64,000 nt of DNA from Myxococcales bacterium (GTDB taxonomy: Bacteria > Myxococcota > UBA796 > SXON01), in NCBI GenBank assembly GCA_009692585.1, contig SHYX01000018.1, positions 1 to 64,000 of the forward strand. The letters run 5' to 3'. Shown piece by piece: positions 35,257-43,567 of the stretch (its first letter is position 1; each line of letters starts with the position of its first letter). Below the pieces are notes generated by a model. That model was given only the letters and a program-made list of their open reading frames with translations, made no database searches and had not been told where the DNA came from. Both the position numbers and the translations under genes were made by a program.

Positions 35257-35784
35257 GTGGAGTCCGCCGTGTTCTGTTTTCGCGCCACCGCCCTGTCCGC
35301 GCTCGCAGTCGTCACGCTCACGGTCAGCGCGGTCGTCTCCAGCGGACCGGCCAGCGCGGGCGGGGCCACCGACTTCACGCTGCGCGACCTCGCCGGGACG
35401 CAGCACCGCCTGTCTCAATACCGGGGCAAGGTCGTGCTGGTCAACTTCTGGGCCACGTGGTGCGGCCCCTGTCAGGTCGAGATGCCGCACCTCGAAGCCA
35501 TGCACAAGGAACTTGGTGCGCGTGGCCTCGTCGTCCTGGGCATCTCGACCGATGACGCCAAGCTCGATGCGATGGTCAAGCCGCTCGTGAAGTCGAAGGG
35601 GCTCACCTACACCGTCCTTCGGGATCCACAAACCATCGTCGTGAGTCAGTTCAATCCGGCCAAGACACTGCCCTTCAACGTCCTGGTCGACAAGGCCGGG
35701 CAGATCGCCAAGGTGCACGCGGGCTACAACCCCGGGGACGAGGTGGCCCTCAAGGCCGAGGTCCTCGAGCTGCTGGGGCGTTAG
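35257..35784 (+). CDS. TlpA-like thioredoxin-fold protein
   Basis: A 175-residue exported redox protein. A signal-like hydrophobic start (ATALSALAVVTLTVSAVVSS) is followed by a TlpA/ResA-type domain with FWATWCGPCQVEM (catalytic Cys69 and Cys72) and the cis-Pro region TLPFNVLVDKAG. It probably reduces disulfides in the periplasm, as in cytochrome c maturation or outer-membrane protein folding. GTG 35257 is taken as the start; a GTG at 35269 is an alternative. The stop lies three bases before the beta-barrel gene, so the two are co-expressed. Confidence 0.88.
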   Translation: MESAVFCFRATALSALAVVTLTVSAVVSSGPASAGGATDFTLRDLAGTQHRLSQYRGKVVLVNFWATWCGPCQVEMPHLEAMHKELGARGLVVLGISTDDAKLDAMVKPLVKSKGLTYTVLRDPQTIVVSQFNPAKTLPFNVLVDKAGQIAKVHAGYNPGDEVALKAEVLELLGR

Positions 35785-35787
35785 GAC

Positions 35788-37512
35788 ATGCGCCGACTCG
35801 CTCGTTGCCCGCTCCTCCCCCTGGCCGCCCTGCTCGGCGCCGGGAACGCCGCTGCGGACGAGCTTCCGGAGAGTCCGGTGGTGACCGTGGCGCCGCGGCC
35901 CGGCTCGCTCCAGGGCGGTGCGGTGCATGGTCTGGAGGAGTTCCGTTTCCGCGCCTACCAGAGCCAGGCGCGGCTGGCGGACTTTCCGGACGAGGCCGTG
36001 TTCGACTACCAGGAAGCGGTGCAGCGCTTTTCGGTGAGCGGTGGCAGCTCGCTCTTGACCGCCGGTCTCCAGGTCGACGGCGTGGCGCTCTTCTCGAATC
36101 AATATGTTCTCGACGGCGAGCTCACCGAAGAGCGGGTCCTGTGGGGGGAGGGGCTCAGTGGCCCCCACCCGAACTGGTGGTTCGGCGTGGAGAAGTTCTG
36201 GCTGAAGGGCCGGGGCGAGACGCTGAGTTGGACCCTTGGCGACTCCTACGCCGCGTTCGGGCGTGGAGTGGCGCTCAACGTCGTCAAGAACACGGACATC
36301 GACGTAGACACGTCGTTGCGGGGCGTGCACGCCACCGTGGCGGCGGGCGACTGGGAGGTCAGCCTGGTGGAGGCGGTCGCCAACCCCCAGCAGGTTCGGC
36401 TGGAGAATCCCAACGTCGGCATGCGGGCGGATCGGCCGCATGCGGTACACGGCGTGCGGGTGGATCGATACGGCCCGGTCCACGTGGGCGCCCACGCCGT
36501 CGCCTACCAATTCGTGCGGGCACTCGACGGGGCGCTGGAGCCGCTGGTGGCCTATGCCGGAGATGTCGATGCGGGCGTGGTGGGCGCGACCGTGGAGGCC
36601 TCGGGCGTCGGTCCCTTCGACCTCGGCGCCGAGTTCGATTGGATCGGGTACGGCGCCCACGACCTCGCGGTCCAGCACGGCTACGCCGGCTACGTGAGCG
36701 CGTCGGCCTATCCGGGCATCGCCAGTGTGCTGGTCGAAGGAAAGCTCTATCGCGACACGGAATGGCTGAACCAATTCGCGTCGCTGGATGGCTACGAGCT
36801 CTCGACCGGGCCGTCCCTGGAGTACGAACGCGCGATCACCGAGGACAGCTCCGCGGCCCTCAACAGCAATGACGTGGTGGGGGCGAGGGTGCGGTCGGAC
36901 TTCGCGCTCGGGAAGGGCGGACAGGTGGTCACCCCCTACGTGTCGGCCGCGGTCCTGCGCGACGGCGACCTCGGCGGGGTGCACTTCAACACCACGCCCG
37001 AGACGATCGTGCACGGGGTGGGGGGTGTCATCGCGGTGATCGGCGAGTTCCACGTGCTCGCCAACGGGGGCTGGCGCATGGATATGCGTGACGATGCGCC
37101 CGGCAGCAACGCGGGCGACACCACGGCCCACGCCGACCTGACCGTGACGATCCCGCTTCCGCACCACCTCAGCGTCGAGCTTGCGCCGAGCGTGTTGCGG
37201 TACCACTGGGGCCACAATCCGGTCCAGCAGACCGACTACACCGACGTCTCCAGCACCGCCGCGCTGAAGATCGGCGTCCCGTGGGCGGTGTTGGTCTACG
37301 CCGATTTCAGCGACAATCCCCTCATCACCTCGACGGGGAACGTCAGCGAAAACGTCTACATGGCGGGTGAGCTGCAGTGGCAGCCGAACAGCGCCACCAC
37401 CGTCAAGCTCTTCTACGGTGCGTACCGCGCCGGTATCCGCTGTGCCGGCGGTCAATGTCGCTCGCTTCCCGGCTTCGAAGGCGCCCGCGCGTCGCTCACG
37501 TCAAACTTCTGA
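35788..37512 (+). CDS. Outer-membrane beta-barrel protein (DUF6029-like)
   Basis: A 574-residue protein with a signal peptide (LPLAALLGAGNAAADE) and long runs of alternating strands typical of a large barrel. It ends in Phe (ASLTSNF), as outer-membrane proteins do for BAM recognition. Segments such as WTLGDSYAAFGRGVALNVVK match the DUF6029 family as I recall it; the function of that family is unknown. It follows the TlpA-like gene after three bases, which suggests that the redox protein serves its folding or its cargo. Two cysteines near the C-terminus (RCAGGQCRSL) could form a disulfide. Confidence 0.7.
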   Translation: MRRLARCPLLPLAALLGAGNAAADELPESPVVTVAPRPGSLQGGAVHGLEEFRFRAYQSQARLADFPDEAVFDYQEAVQRFSVSGGSSLLTAGLQVDGVALFSNQYVLDGELTEERVLWGEGLSGPHPNWWFGVEKFWLKGRGETLSWTLGDSYAAFGRGVALNVVKNTDIDVDTSLRGVHATVAAGDWEVSLVEAVANPQQVRLENPNVGMRADRPHAVHGVRVDRYGPVHVGAHAVAYQFVRALDGALEPLVAYAGDVDAGVVGATVEASGVGPFDLGAEFDWIGYGAHDLAVQHGYAGYVSASAYPGIASVLVEGKLYRDTEWLNQFASLDGYELSTGPSLEYERAITEDSSAALNSNDVVGARVRSDFALGKGGQVVTPYVSAAVLRDGDLGGVHFNTTPETIVHGVGGVIAVIGEFHVLANGGWRMDMRDDAPGSNAGDTTAHADLTVTIPLPHHLSVELAPSVLRYHWGHNPVQQTDYTDVSSTAALKIGVPWAVLVYADFSDNPLITSTGNVSENVYMAGELQWQPNSATTVKLFYGAYRAGIRCAGGQCRSLPGFEGARASLTSNF

Positions 37513-37524
37513 GGATCTACGAAG

Positions 37525-38427
37525 ATGATTTCCACACTTCTGTTCGCATCCCTCGCGCTTGCCGCCCCTGTTCGGGTGGCGACGTGGACCGCCTCCACGA
37601 CGGCGCCACCCAACGAGGCGCGCAGCTTCGACGTGAACAACCTCGGCGACGGCAAGCAGTCGACGGCGTGGGCCGAAGGGGAGGACGGGGCCGGTCTGGG
37701 ATCCTGGGTCGTCGCTGACTTCGGCGCACCCAAGACGATCACCGCCATCACCGTGTGGGGGAGCAGTTGGTACAATACGGAGTACTTCGGTCATTACAAC
37801 CGACCCAAGACGGTGGTCGCCGAGTACGGCGACGGGACAACTGAAGAGTTCACCGCGGCCGATGCGCAGACGCCGCAGGTGCTCAAGCTGAAAAGCCCCA
37901 AGAACACGCAGACGGTCAAGATGCGGATCAAGGGGATCTACGCGGGCAAGGGCGTGGACACCGCGATCTCGGAGGTGCGCTTCTCCGACAACACCACCGA
38001 CGGTCCGGTCGCGGTGGCGGGCGCCGTCGCCTCGTCTTCGGCGACGGCCGACACCGACGGCACCTACGACGCCAACAACGCGGTCGACGGCATCGCGGAC
38101 TCGATGTGGTGCGAAGGCAACCTAAAGAGCGACGGCACCGGAGAGTGGTTGGAGCTGACGCTTGGCCGCCGCAGCACGGTCTCGGCGCTGAAGGTCCGGG
38201 CCGGCGCGGCGCCGGAGCTGTTCAAGGCCGTGAACCGGCCCGTCAGCGCGACGGTCAGCTTCGGCGACGGTGCCAAGGAGACGCTGAGCTTCAAGGACTT
38301 CCCCTTCGAGCAGACCCTCAGCTTCGCGGCGCACACCACCGACAAATTGAAGATCCAGTTCACCGCCGTCAAGAAGGGCGAGACGTACGACGATCTCTGC
38401 GTCAGCGAGATCACCGTGGTCCCGTAG
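37525..38427 (+). CDS. Exported protein with two discoidin-like (NADase-type glycan-binding) domains
   Basis: A 300-residue protein with a short signal peptide (MISTLLFASLALAAP). It has two tandem beta-sandwich domains, residues about 17-155 and 160-300. The first has DGKQSTAWAEGEDGAGLGSW and YNRPKTVVAEYGDG and ends with DTAISEVRF. The second has VDGIADSMWCEGNLKSDG and VNRPVSATVSFGDG and ends with LCVSEITVV. This layout matches the domain found next to bacterial NAD glycohydrolases and thought to bind glycans. No enzyme domain is attached here, so it is probably a secreted sugar-binding protein. It lies 12 bp after the barrel gene, so probably in the same operon. Confidence 0.72.
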   Translation: MISTLLFASLALAAPVRVATWTASTTAPPNEARSFDVNNLGDGKQSTAWAEGEDGAGLGSWVVADFGAPKTITAITVWGSSWYNTEYFGHYNRPKTVVAEYGDGTTEEFTAADAQTPQVLKLKSPKNTQTVKMRIKGIYAGKGVDTAISEVRFSDNTTDGPVAVAGAVASSSATADTDGTYDANNAVDGIADSMWCEGNLKSDGTGEWLELTLGRRSTVSALKVRAGAAPELFKAVNRPVSATVSFGDGAKETLSFKDFPFEQTLSFAAHTTDKLKIQFTAVKKGETYDDLCVSEITVVP

Positions 38428-38517
38428 GGCCGCCGGTACGCGCGTGTCGCTCATTCCCCACGCGCTTTCTTGACGTCCGTTCTGGCCCGACTGGCTATCT
38501 TGTGATGAGAGGTGCGG

Positions 38518-39591
38518 ATGCGTCGAGCGCAGTTGTTGCTTTCGGGTTTGCTGATCGCCTGCGAGCAGGACGTCAACGTCGCGCAAGTCACCGTCTCCGA
38601 CGAGTTCGATCAGGCGCCGTCCAACGCGGTGGACATCCTGTGGGTCGTCGACGACAGCACCTCCATGAAAGAGGAACAGGCCGCGGTGCGCGCGGCCGGG
38701 CAGGACTTCCTCGAGGTCCTGGAGTCTGCCGACATGGACTTCCAGATCGGCCTCATCACCACCGACGGCGACTCCACCAACACCAAGGCGGGGAGGCTCC
38801 TCGGGACGCCCGCCGTCCTGGACTCGAGCTGTCGGGAGGATGGCGATCCGGCGGATTGCACGTACGCCGCCGACCTCGCGGCGCGGTTCGAGCCCGGCAC
38901 CGGTGGGAGCGACCAGGAAAAGGGCCTCGAGGTGGCGCTCCGGGCGGTGCAGAGTCCCCTCAGTGAAACCTTCAACGACGGCTTTGTTCGCGACGGGGCG
39001 CTGTTGATGATCATCCAGCTCACCGACGAAAACGACTGTTCCGACGGGGGGCGCCTCGGACCAGATGCGGCCGGAGAGGACTGCTACAACCGGTACTCCG
39101 AGCTGACGCCGGTCGGTGATCTGGTGTCGGACATCCGCGACGCGAAGGCCTACGGAGGCGAGGGCGAGGTGCTGATGTCCGGCATCATCGGCCCCGACGC
39201 CTCGACCAACTGCTCAAACGCGGTGCCCGGCAAGCGATATCGCGAGGCGATCGGGATGTTCGGCGGGGTCGAGGCTGACATCTGCCTCTCGGACTACGCG
39301 CCGGTCATGCAGTCCCTGGGGTTGGTGGCGACGGGCATCATGACCAACTTCCAGCTCAGCAAGTCCGCGGTGTACAACGTGGATGATCCGGCCACCACCG
39401 ACCGCGACGAGAGCGAGAAGAACCCCGTGGTCGAGGTCGGCGGCGCGGTCGTGGCCGAGAGCGCCGAGAACGGGTGGACGTACGTGGACCAGTACGCGCA
39501 GATACGCTTCAACGGGGATGCGGTTCCCGAGCGCGCCCAGCACATCATCGTGACCTACTACAGCGCGGGGCCGGTCCCGACGGGCGGGTGA
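38518..39591 (+). CDS. von Willebrand factor A-like lipoprotein
   Basis: A 357-residue lipoprotein. The lipobox LLIAC places the lipidated Cys at residue 15. A vWA-like domain follows, with MIDAS motif VDDSTSM (residues 44-50), then FQIGLITTDGDSTN, QLTDENDCS and a ligand-type Asp (DENDC). The domain usually binds protein ligands through a divalent metal. A GAGG ribosome site precedes the ATG by about six bases. The last four bases overlap the start of the Nudix gene. Similar lipoproteins with this motif are frequent in Myxococcota; their function is unknown. Confidence 0.82.
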   Translation: MRRAQLLLSGLLIACEQDVNVAQVTVSDEFDQAPSNAVDILWVVDDSTSMKEEQAAVRAAGQDFLEVLESADMDFQIGLITTDGDSTNTKAGRLLGTPAVLDSSCREDGDPADCTYAADLAARFEPGTGGSDQEKGLEVALRAVQSPLSETFNDGFVRDGALLMIIQLTDENDCSDGGRLGPDAAGEDCYNRYSELTPVGDLVSDIRDAKAYGGEGEVLMSGIIGPDASTNCSNAVPGKRYREAIGMFGGVEADICLSDYAPVMQSLGLVATGIMTNFQLSKSAVYNVDDPATTDRDESEKNPVVEVGGAVVAESAENGWTYVDQYAQIRFNGDAVPERAQHIIVTYYSAGPVPTGG

Positions 39592-39968
39592 TCCGGGTCG
39601 TCTGCGCGTGTGTGGTTCGGGGCGGTCGGGTGTTCGTGGCGCGGCGGGGTCCGTCGATGGCCCACCCGGGGACTTGGGAGTTTCCGGGTGGGAAGGTCGA
39701 GCCCGGTGAGCACGATCGCGCGGCGTTGGTGCGCGAGTTGGCGGAGGAGCTGCGTTGGGCGGTGGTGGTGAAGGAGTGGGTCGGGGAGGGGACGACCGGA
39801 TCGGTTCAGCTGGTGGCGTACCGCGTTGAGGCCGAAGGGGACCCGACCCTGTTGGAGCACGATGCGTGCGATTGGTTCGATGGGGATGCCCTCGTAGGGC
39901 TCCACTGGGCGCCGGCGGACGCACCGATCGTTTTGGCGTTGCGTCGAAGCTACTCGCTCACCGGGTGA
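39588..39968 (+). CDS. Nudix hydrolase (MutT-like)
   Basis: A 126-residue enzyme starting at GTG 39588, which overlaps the preceding stop (GTGA). The Nudix box reads GGKVEPGEHDRAALVRELAEEL (positions about 38-59). The G-x5-E-x7-RE-x2-EE core is intact, but the usual following Gly is Arg. The likely role is 8-oxo-dGTP or other nucleotide-diphosphate clean-up, based on the length and WFDGDALVGL near the end. It overlaps the convergent FxsA gene by 19 bp. Confidence 0.87.
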   Translation: MIRVVCACVVRGGRVFVARRGPSMAHPGTWEFPGGKVEPGEHDRAALVRELAEELRWAVVVKEWVGEGTTGSVQLVAYRVEAEGDPTLLEHDACDWFDGDALVGLHWAPADAPIVLALRRSYSLTG

Positions 39969-40417
39969 TCGAATTGCGCGTTGGCCTGGCCCGGGGCCCG
40001 CGGTGGTGGCGCCGCCGCGCCGCTCCCGACGAAGGTGAACCCCCGCGCACCGAGCCAGCCCCACAGGCGCGCCTTCACCCGCGGCGCCAACCACCGGCGC
40101 GTCGGCTGCCAGAGCAACAGCAGCCCCACCGCGTCGGAGAGGTAGCCCGGGGTGACCAGCAGCACGCCGCCGACGAGCGCCAGCACCCCCTCGACGATCT
40201 TTTCGGCGGGCGCCTCGCCGCGGCGAAGCCCCTCGACGAGCTCTCGGAGCACCGTGCCGCCGGCGCGTTTCCCGAGCCAGGCGCCGATGAGTCCGGCCAG
40301 GACGAGCGTGAGGGTGGTCGTCGCGGCGCCCAGGCGGCTGCCCACCTCGATGAGCAGCCACGTCTCGAGCGTGGGCACCAGGGTGAAGAGCAGGAAGAGC
40401 CCCGCGGCGAGCTTCAC
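39950..40417 (-). CDS. fxsA: FxsA-family membrane protein
   Basis: A 155-residue inner-membrane protein. The FxsA layout is clear: FLLFTLVPTLETWLLIEVGSRLG in the first helix pair, VLAGLIGAWLGKRAG, then VEGVLALVGGVLLVTPGYLSD and a helix LLLLWQPTRRWL. The C-terminus is a Pro/Ala-rich tail. FxsA is linked to phage exclusion in Escherichia coli, but its normal function is not known. GTG 40417 overlaps the mazG stop by four bases, so the two are coupled. Confidence 0.88.
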   Translation of the reverse strand: MKLAAGLFLLFTLVPTLETWLLIEVGSRLGAATTTLTLVLAGLIGAWLGKRAGGTVLRELVEGLRRGEAPAEKIVEGVLALVGGVLLVTPGYLSDAVGLLLLWQPTRRWLAPRVKARLWGWLGARGFTFVGSGAAAPPPRAPGQANAQFDHPVSE

Positions 40418-41175
40418 GTCCGCCCCGCCTCGGCCGCCTTCACCATCTGCCACCAGCGCTCGAGTTGTTCGAGCCCGGCGTCGGCGGGGTCCACTCCCGC
40501 GGCGGCCGCGTGGGCCTCGACCCCGCGGAAGCGGCGTTCGAAACGGCCGTTGGCCATGCGGAGCGCGTCCTCGCCGGCCACGCCCACGTAGCGACCGAGG
40601 TTGGCCAGCGCCAGGAGAAGATCACCGTACTCGTGGGCGATCCGGTCCGGGTCGCCGGCCTGGAGCGCCTCCGCGAGTTCGGCGCGCTCCTCGTCGACCT
40701 TGGCCAGCACCCCGGTCAGGTCGGGCCACTCGAAACCGACACCTGCCGCCTTTTCCGCCACGCGGTGCGCCCGCAACAGTGCCGGCAGCACCCGCGGCAC
40801 CCCCTCGATCCGAGAGCGCCCGACCCGCGCCTTACGACGCTCCCAAAGTGCGTGGCTGCCTTCGCCTTCTGGGGAACCACCGGCGTAGATGTTCGGGTGT
40901 CGGTCTTTCATCTTTTCGGTGATGCGACGCGCCACGTCGTCCAGGGTGAACTCCCCGCGATCCTCGTACATGCGGGCGATCAGCACGATCTGGAAGAGGA
41001 GATCGCCCAACTCGTCCCGCACGTCGTCGGGGTCGCCTCGGTCGAGCGCGTCGAGGGCCTCGGCCGCCTCCTCGGCGAGGTAGGGGCGCATCGTTCCGGG
41101 GGTCTGGGCGCGGTCCCACGGACACTCCACCCGCAGGCGCGCGACGAGCTCGCGGAGCTCCTGTACGGCGGTCAC
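40414..41175 (-). CDS. mazG: Nucleoside triphosphate pyrophosphohydrolase MazG
   Basis: A 253-residue enzyme starting at GTG 41175. It has the two MazG-type repeats. The first carries CPWDRAQTPGTMRPYLAEEA, with EEAAEALDALDRGD and VRDELGDLLFQIVLIA as the metal-binding E-x2-E and E-x2-D sets. The second has VDEERAELAEALQ and IAHEYGDLLLALANLGRY. RHPNIYAGGS links them. MazG hydrolyses non-standard (d)NTPs to the monophosphate and has been linked to (p)ppGpp levels. It lies between a lipoprotein gene and fxsA on the minus strand. Confidence 0.94.
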   Translation of the reverse strand: MTAVQELRELVARLRVECPWDRAQTPGTMRPYLAEEAAEALDALDRGDPDDVRDELGDLLFQIVLIARMYEDRGEFTLDDVARRITEKMKDRHPNIYAGGSPEGEGSHALWERRKARVGRSRIEGVPRVLPALLRAHRVAEKAAGVGFEWPDLTGVLAKVDEERAELAEALQAGDPDRIAHEYGDLLLALANLGRYVGVAGEDALRMANGRFERRFRGVEAHAAAAGVDPADAGLEQLERWWQMVKAAEAGRT

Positions 41176-41177
41176 GG

Positions 41178-42008
41178 CTACATCGGCGCGACGGTGATGG
41201 CGACCGCGGTGAGCACCGACAGGGCGACTTCGCCCTGGAGCATCGGTTGCCCTTCCATCGCCACGAGCGTCCCGGCGAGCACCCACCCGGACTCCTTGGG
41301 CAACGCCGCGATCCACACATTGACGCTGGTTCCCGTGGCCAAGCCTGGATTGTTGAGCTGAAGGGTCCCGCTGCCTTCGGCCTCGAACTCGCCGAACCAG
41401 ATGACCTGCAAGATCTCGGTGTCGGTCAGCTCCAGCGGGGGGCGGTCCCCGGTGCCGTCGGTCAGGGTCCAGGTGATCTCGTCCACCGGCGCGTTGAGTG
41501 ACGTCACGTAGCTGCTGCCGTCGGCGGTCAGGGTGGCAAGCTCGCCGATGGTGTGCACGCCGCCGTCCTTGTCGAGGTCGATGGTCCCGGTGTGGAGGTG
41601 CAGTTCCAGATCGATGGTCCGGGCCTCCCCGCCGGTCAGCGTGATCGGGGCGTAGGGCACGCCGTAGGGGTTCTCCCCGATGGCGACGACGTAGAACGAG
41701 GCCACCTCGGCCTTGAGGTTGCTCACTTCGTAGGCGCCGTCGGCGTCGGTCTTGGCAGTGAGGCACTGATCGCGGCAAACGTTGACGCGGAAGTTTTCGG
41801 CCGGGGAGCCGTCGGGGAGGGTGATCCGCCCGGAGACGGTGGCCTTGGTGGGATCGGTGTCGGTATCGCTGTCGGCGTCCGACGACGTGTCGGTATCGCT
41901 GTCGCTGTCGGCGTCCGACGACGTGTCGGTCGGGTCGGGGTCTCCGCTGCAAGCCGGGAGTCCGGTAGCCAGGAACAACAGCGGCAGGGCGAGCGGCAGT
42001 CGGTGCAT
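41178..42008 (-). CDS. Lipoprotein with Asp/Ser/Thr linker and carboxypeptidase-regulatory-like domain
   Basis: A 276-residue lipoprotein. The lipobox is ATGLPAC, then an acidic linker rich in S, D and T (TDTSSDADSDSDTD repeated twice). After TKATVSGRITLPDGSPAENF comes a carboxypeptidase-regulatory-like (transthyretin-type) beta domain (TKTDADGAYEVSNLKAEVA-like pattern), then a further beta-rich region. It is probably an outer-membrane-facing, secreted or surface protein; the partner is unknown. ATG 42008 is chosen over 42017 because the hydrophobic core starts right after it. The start lies 77 bp from the divergent kinase gene. Confidence 0.78.
   Translation of the reverse strand: MHRLPLALPLLFLATGLPACSGDPDPTDTSSDADSDSDTDTSSDADSDTDTDPTKATVSGRITLPDGSPAENFRVNVCRDQCLTAKTDADGAYEVSNLKAEVASFYVVAIGENPYGVPYAPITLTGGEARTIDLELHLHTGTIDLDKDGGVHTIGELATLTADGSSYVTSLNAPVDEITWTLTDGTGDRPPLELTDTEILQVIWFGEFEAEGSGTLQLNNPGLATGTSVNVWIAALPKESGWVLAGTLVAMEGQPMLQGEVALSVLTAVAITVAPM
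41867..41930 (-). repeat. 28-bp exact direct repeat in the lipoprotein linker
   Basis: Two identical 28-bp copies at 41867-41894 and 41903-41930, 36 bp apart start to start (12 codons). They code for the duplicated acidic Ser/Asp/Thr block. The spacing keeps the frame, so this is a likely site for length variation. Confidence 0.85.
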
Positions 42009-42085
42009 GCCTGCCACCTACACGGTCTCGGCCCGGACCACAAGCGGGATCTGCCCGCGGGCGCGTTACGACCGGTGAGCCGTCG

Positions 42086-43567
42086 ATGTCCACCGCGCTT
42101 CCCACCCCCGAGGCCTTCGGGCCCTACCAACTGCTCGAGAAGATAGCCACGGGCGGAATGGCCGAAGTCTTCCGTGCGCGCTCGCATGGGGCGATGGGCT
42201 TCGAGAAGATCCTGGTGATCAAGAGGATCCTCGATCAACTCGCCAAGGATGAGGAATTTCGTGAGCTCTTCAAGAACGAGGCCCGCATCGCGGCTGAGCT
42301 CTCCCACGTCAACATCGTGCAGGTCTTCGAGCTGGGCCAACACGAAGAACACCTCTACATCGCGATGGAGTATGTGCACGGGCTGGATCTGGCCCGGCTG
42401 GCCTCCCGCGCCCGCCCTTTGGGGGACTTCCCGGTCAACCTGGCGCTGTTCATCACCGGTGAGGTGCTCAAGGCGCTGGCGTACGCGCACGCCCAGACCG
42501 ACGGCGATGGGCGCCCGCTCCATCTCGTGCATTGCGACATCTCCCCCCAGAACGTGCTCATCAGCTTTTCCGGAGAGGTGAAGCTCACCGACTTCGGCAT
42601 CAGCAGGGCCGCGGCGCAGAAGGCCGAGCAGAGCGTCATCCGCGGCAAATACAGCTACATGTCGCCCGAGCAGGCCGAGTCTCGGCCACTGGACGGTCGC
42701 AGCGACCTGTTCTCGCTGGGCACGATGCTCTACGAGTTGCTGACGGGTCGCCGGTTGTTCAAGGCTGCGAGTCGCGACGAGACCCTGGCGCGGGTGCGGC
42801 GGGCTGAAGTGCCGAGTCCTCGGCCCTATCGGAAGGAGATCAGCGTCGACCTCGAAGGCTTCCTCCTCAAAACCCTATCGCGACACCCTTCAGACCGATT
42901 TCGGGACGGCTACGAGATGTTGGAGGCGCTCTCCAAGCTCATGTTGAGCGAAGGGCACCGCGGGACCAACAGCGACGTCGCGGCCTACCTGAGAGAGGTA
43001 ATCGACGCCGCCAACGCCGTCGCCAACCCGGCCGCATCACCGCGCGCCGCGTCGGGGGGCCGGCAGGGCGTGCCTACGCCGCTGGTGGCCTTGGCCATCG
43101 AGGCGTCGCCCCCGCCGCGCTCGATCGCCTCCCCGCGGCACTCGATCTCCGCGCTCACTCAGGAATGGCTCGCGGCCATCGAAGAGGGTCAGGGCGAGGT
43201 CTGGGAGCGGGGCGAAGGCAGCGTGCTGGTGGTGTGGCTGGCCGCCGACGGTCTGAAAGAAGCGGTGACGCGCTCCGTTCGCACCGCCGCTCAACTGCAG
43301 CGCCTGACCGGTCAGGCCGGATACCGCCTGTCAGCCGGCATCGCGCCGGGCGTCGCGCGGATCCGCCCCGACACCGCGCGCCCGGCCGAGGGATGGGAGC
43401 TCTCGGGCCCCTTCTACCTCGCCCGGTGGATGATGAACCTCAGCGCGCACCGGGGTAGGATCCTGCTCACCGAAGTGGGTTCCAAGCAGATCGAACAGCC
43501 GACGGTCATGTTGGGGCGAATCCCCATCCAAGGCAACCGCTACATCAACCTGCACGAGGTGGCGTAG
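42086..43567 (+). CDS. Ser/Thr protein kinase with degenerate cyclase-like C-terminus
   Basis: A 493-residue cytoplasmic kinase with no membrane helix. The kinase domain (about 10-285) has the Gly loop KIATGGMAEVF, Lys46, catalytic loop HCDISPQN (149-156, Asp151, Asn156), and TDFGIS (Asp169). HCD instead of HRD is common in myxobacterial kinases. After a Pro/Ser linker, residues about 340-490 resemble a class III adenylate/guanylate cyclase fold (VLVVWLAADGLKEAV, YRLSAGIAPGVARI, GWELSGPFYLARWMMNL). The metal-binding Asp residues are not seen, so catalytic cyclase activity is unlikely and the tail may only sense or dimerise. Confidence 0.85.
   Translation: MSTALPTPEAFGPYQLLEKIATGGMAEVFRARSHGAMGFEKILVIKRILDQLAKDEEFRELFKNEARIAAELSHVNIVQVFELGQHEEHLYIAMEYVHGLDLARLASRARPLGDFPVNLALFITGEVLKALAYAHAQTDGDGRPLHLVHCDISPQNVLISFSGEVKLTDFGISRAAAQKAEQSVIRGKYSYMSPEQAESRPLDGRSDLFSLGTMLYELLTGRRLFKAASRDETLARVRRAEVPSPRPYRKEISVDLEGFLLKTLSRHPSDRFRDGYEMLEALSKLMLSEGHRGTNSDVAAYLREVIDAANAVANPAASPRAASGGRQGVPTPLVALAIEASPPPRSIASPRHSISALTQEWLAAIEEGQGEVWERGEGSVLVVWLAADGLKEAVTRSVRTAAQLQRLTGQAGYRLSAGIAPGVARIRPDTARPAEGWELSGPFYLARWMMNLSAHRGRILLTEVGSKQIEQPTVMLGRIPIQGNRYINLHEVA

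Noticed and set aside
35149..37455. Upstream extension of the response-regulator frame opposite the DUF6029-like gene
   Set aside because: The receiver domain starts cleanly at ATG 35148; the upstream part is antisense of the barrel gene.
38470..38501. TTGACG with TATCTT before the vWA lipoprotein as a promoter
   Set aside because: The spacing is 20 bases, too long for a standard sigma70 promoter; not supported strongly enough to list.
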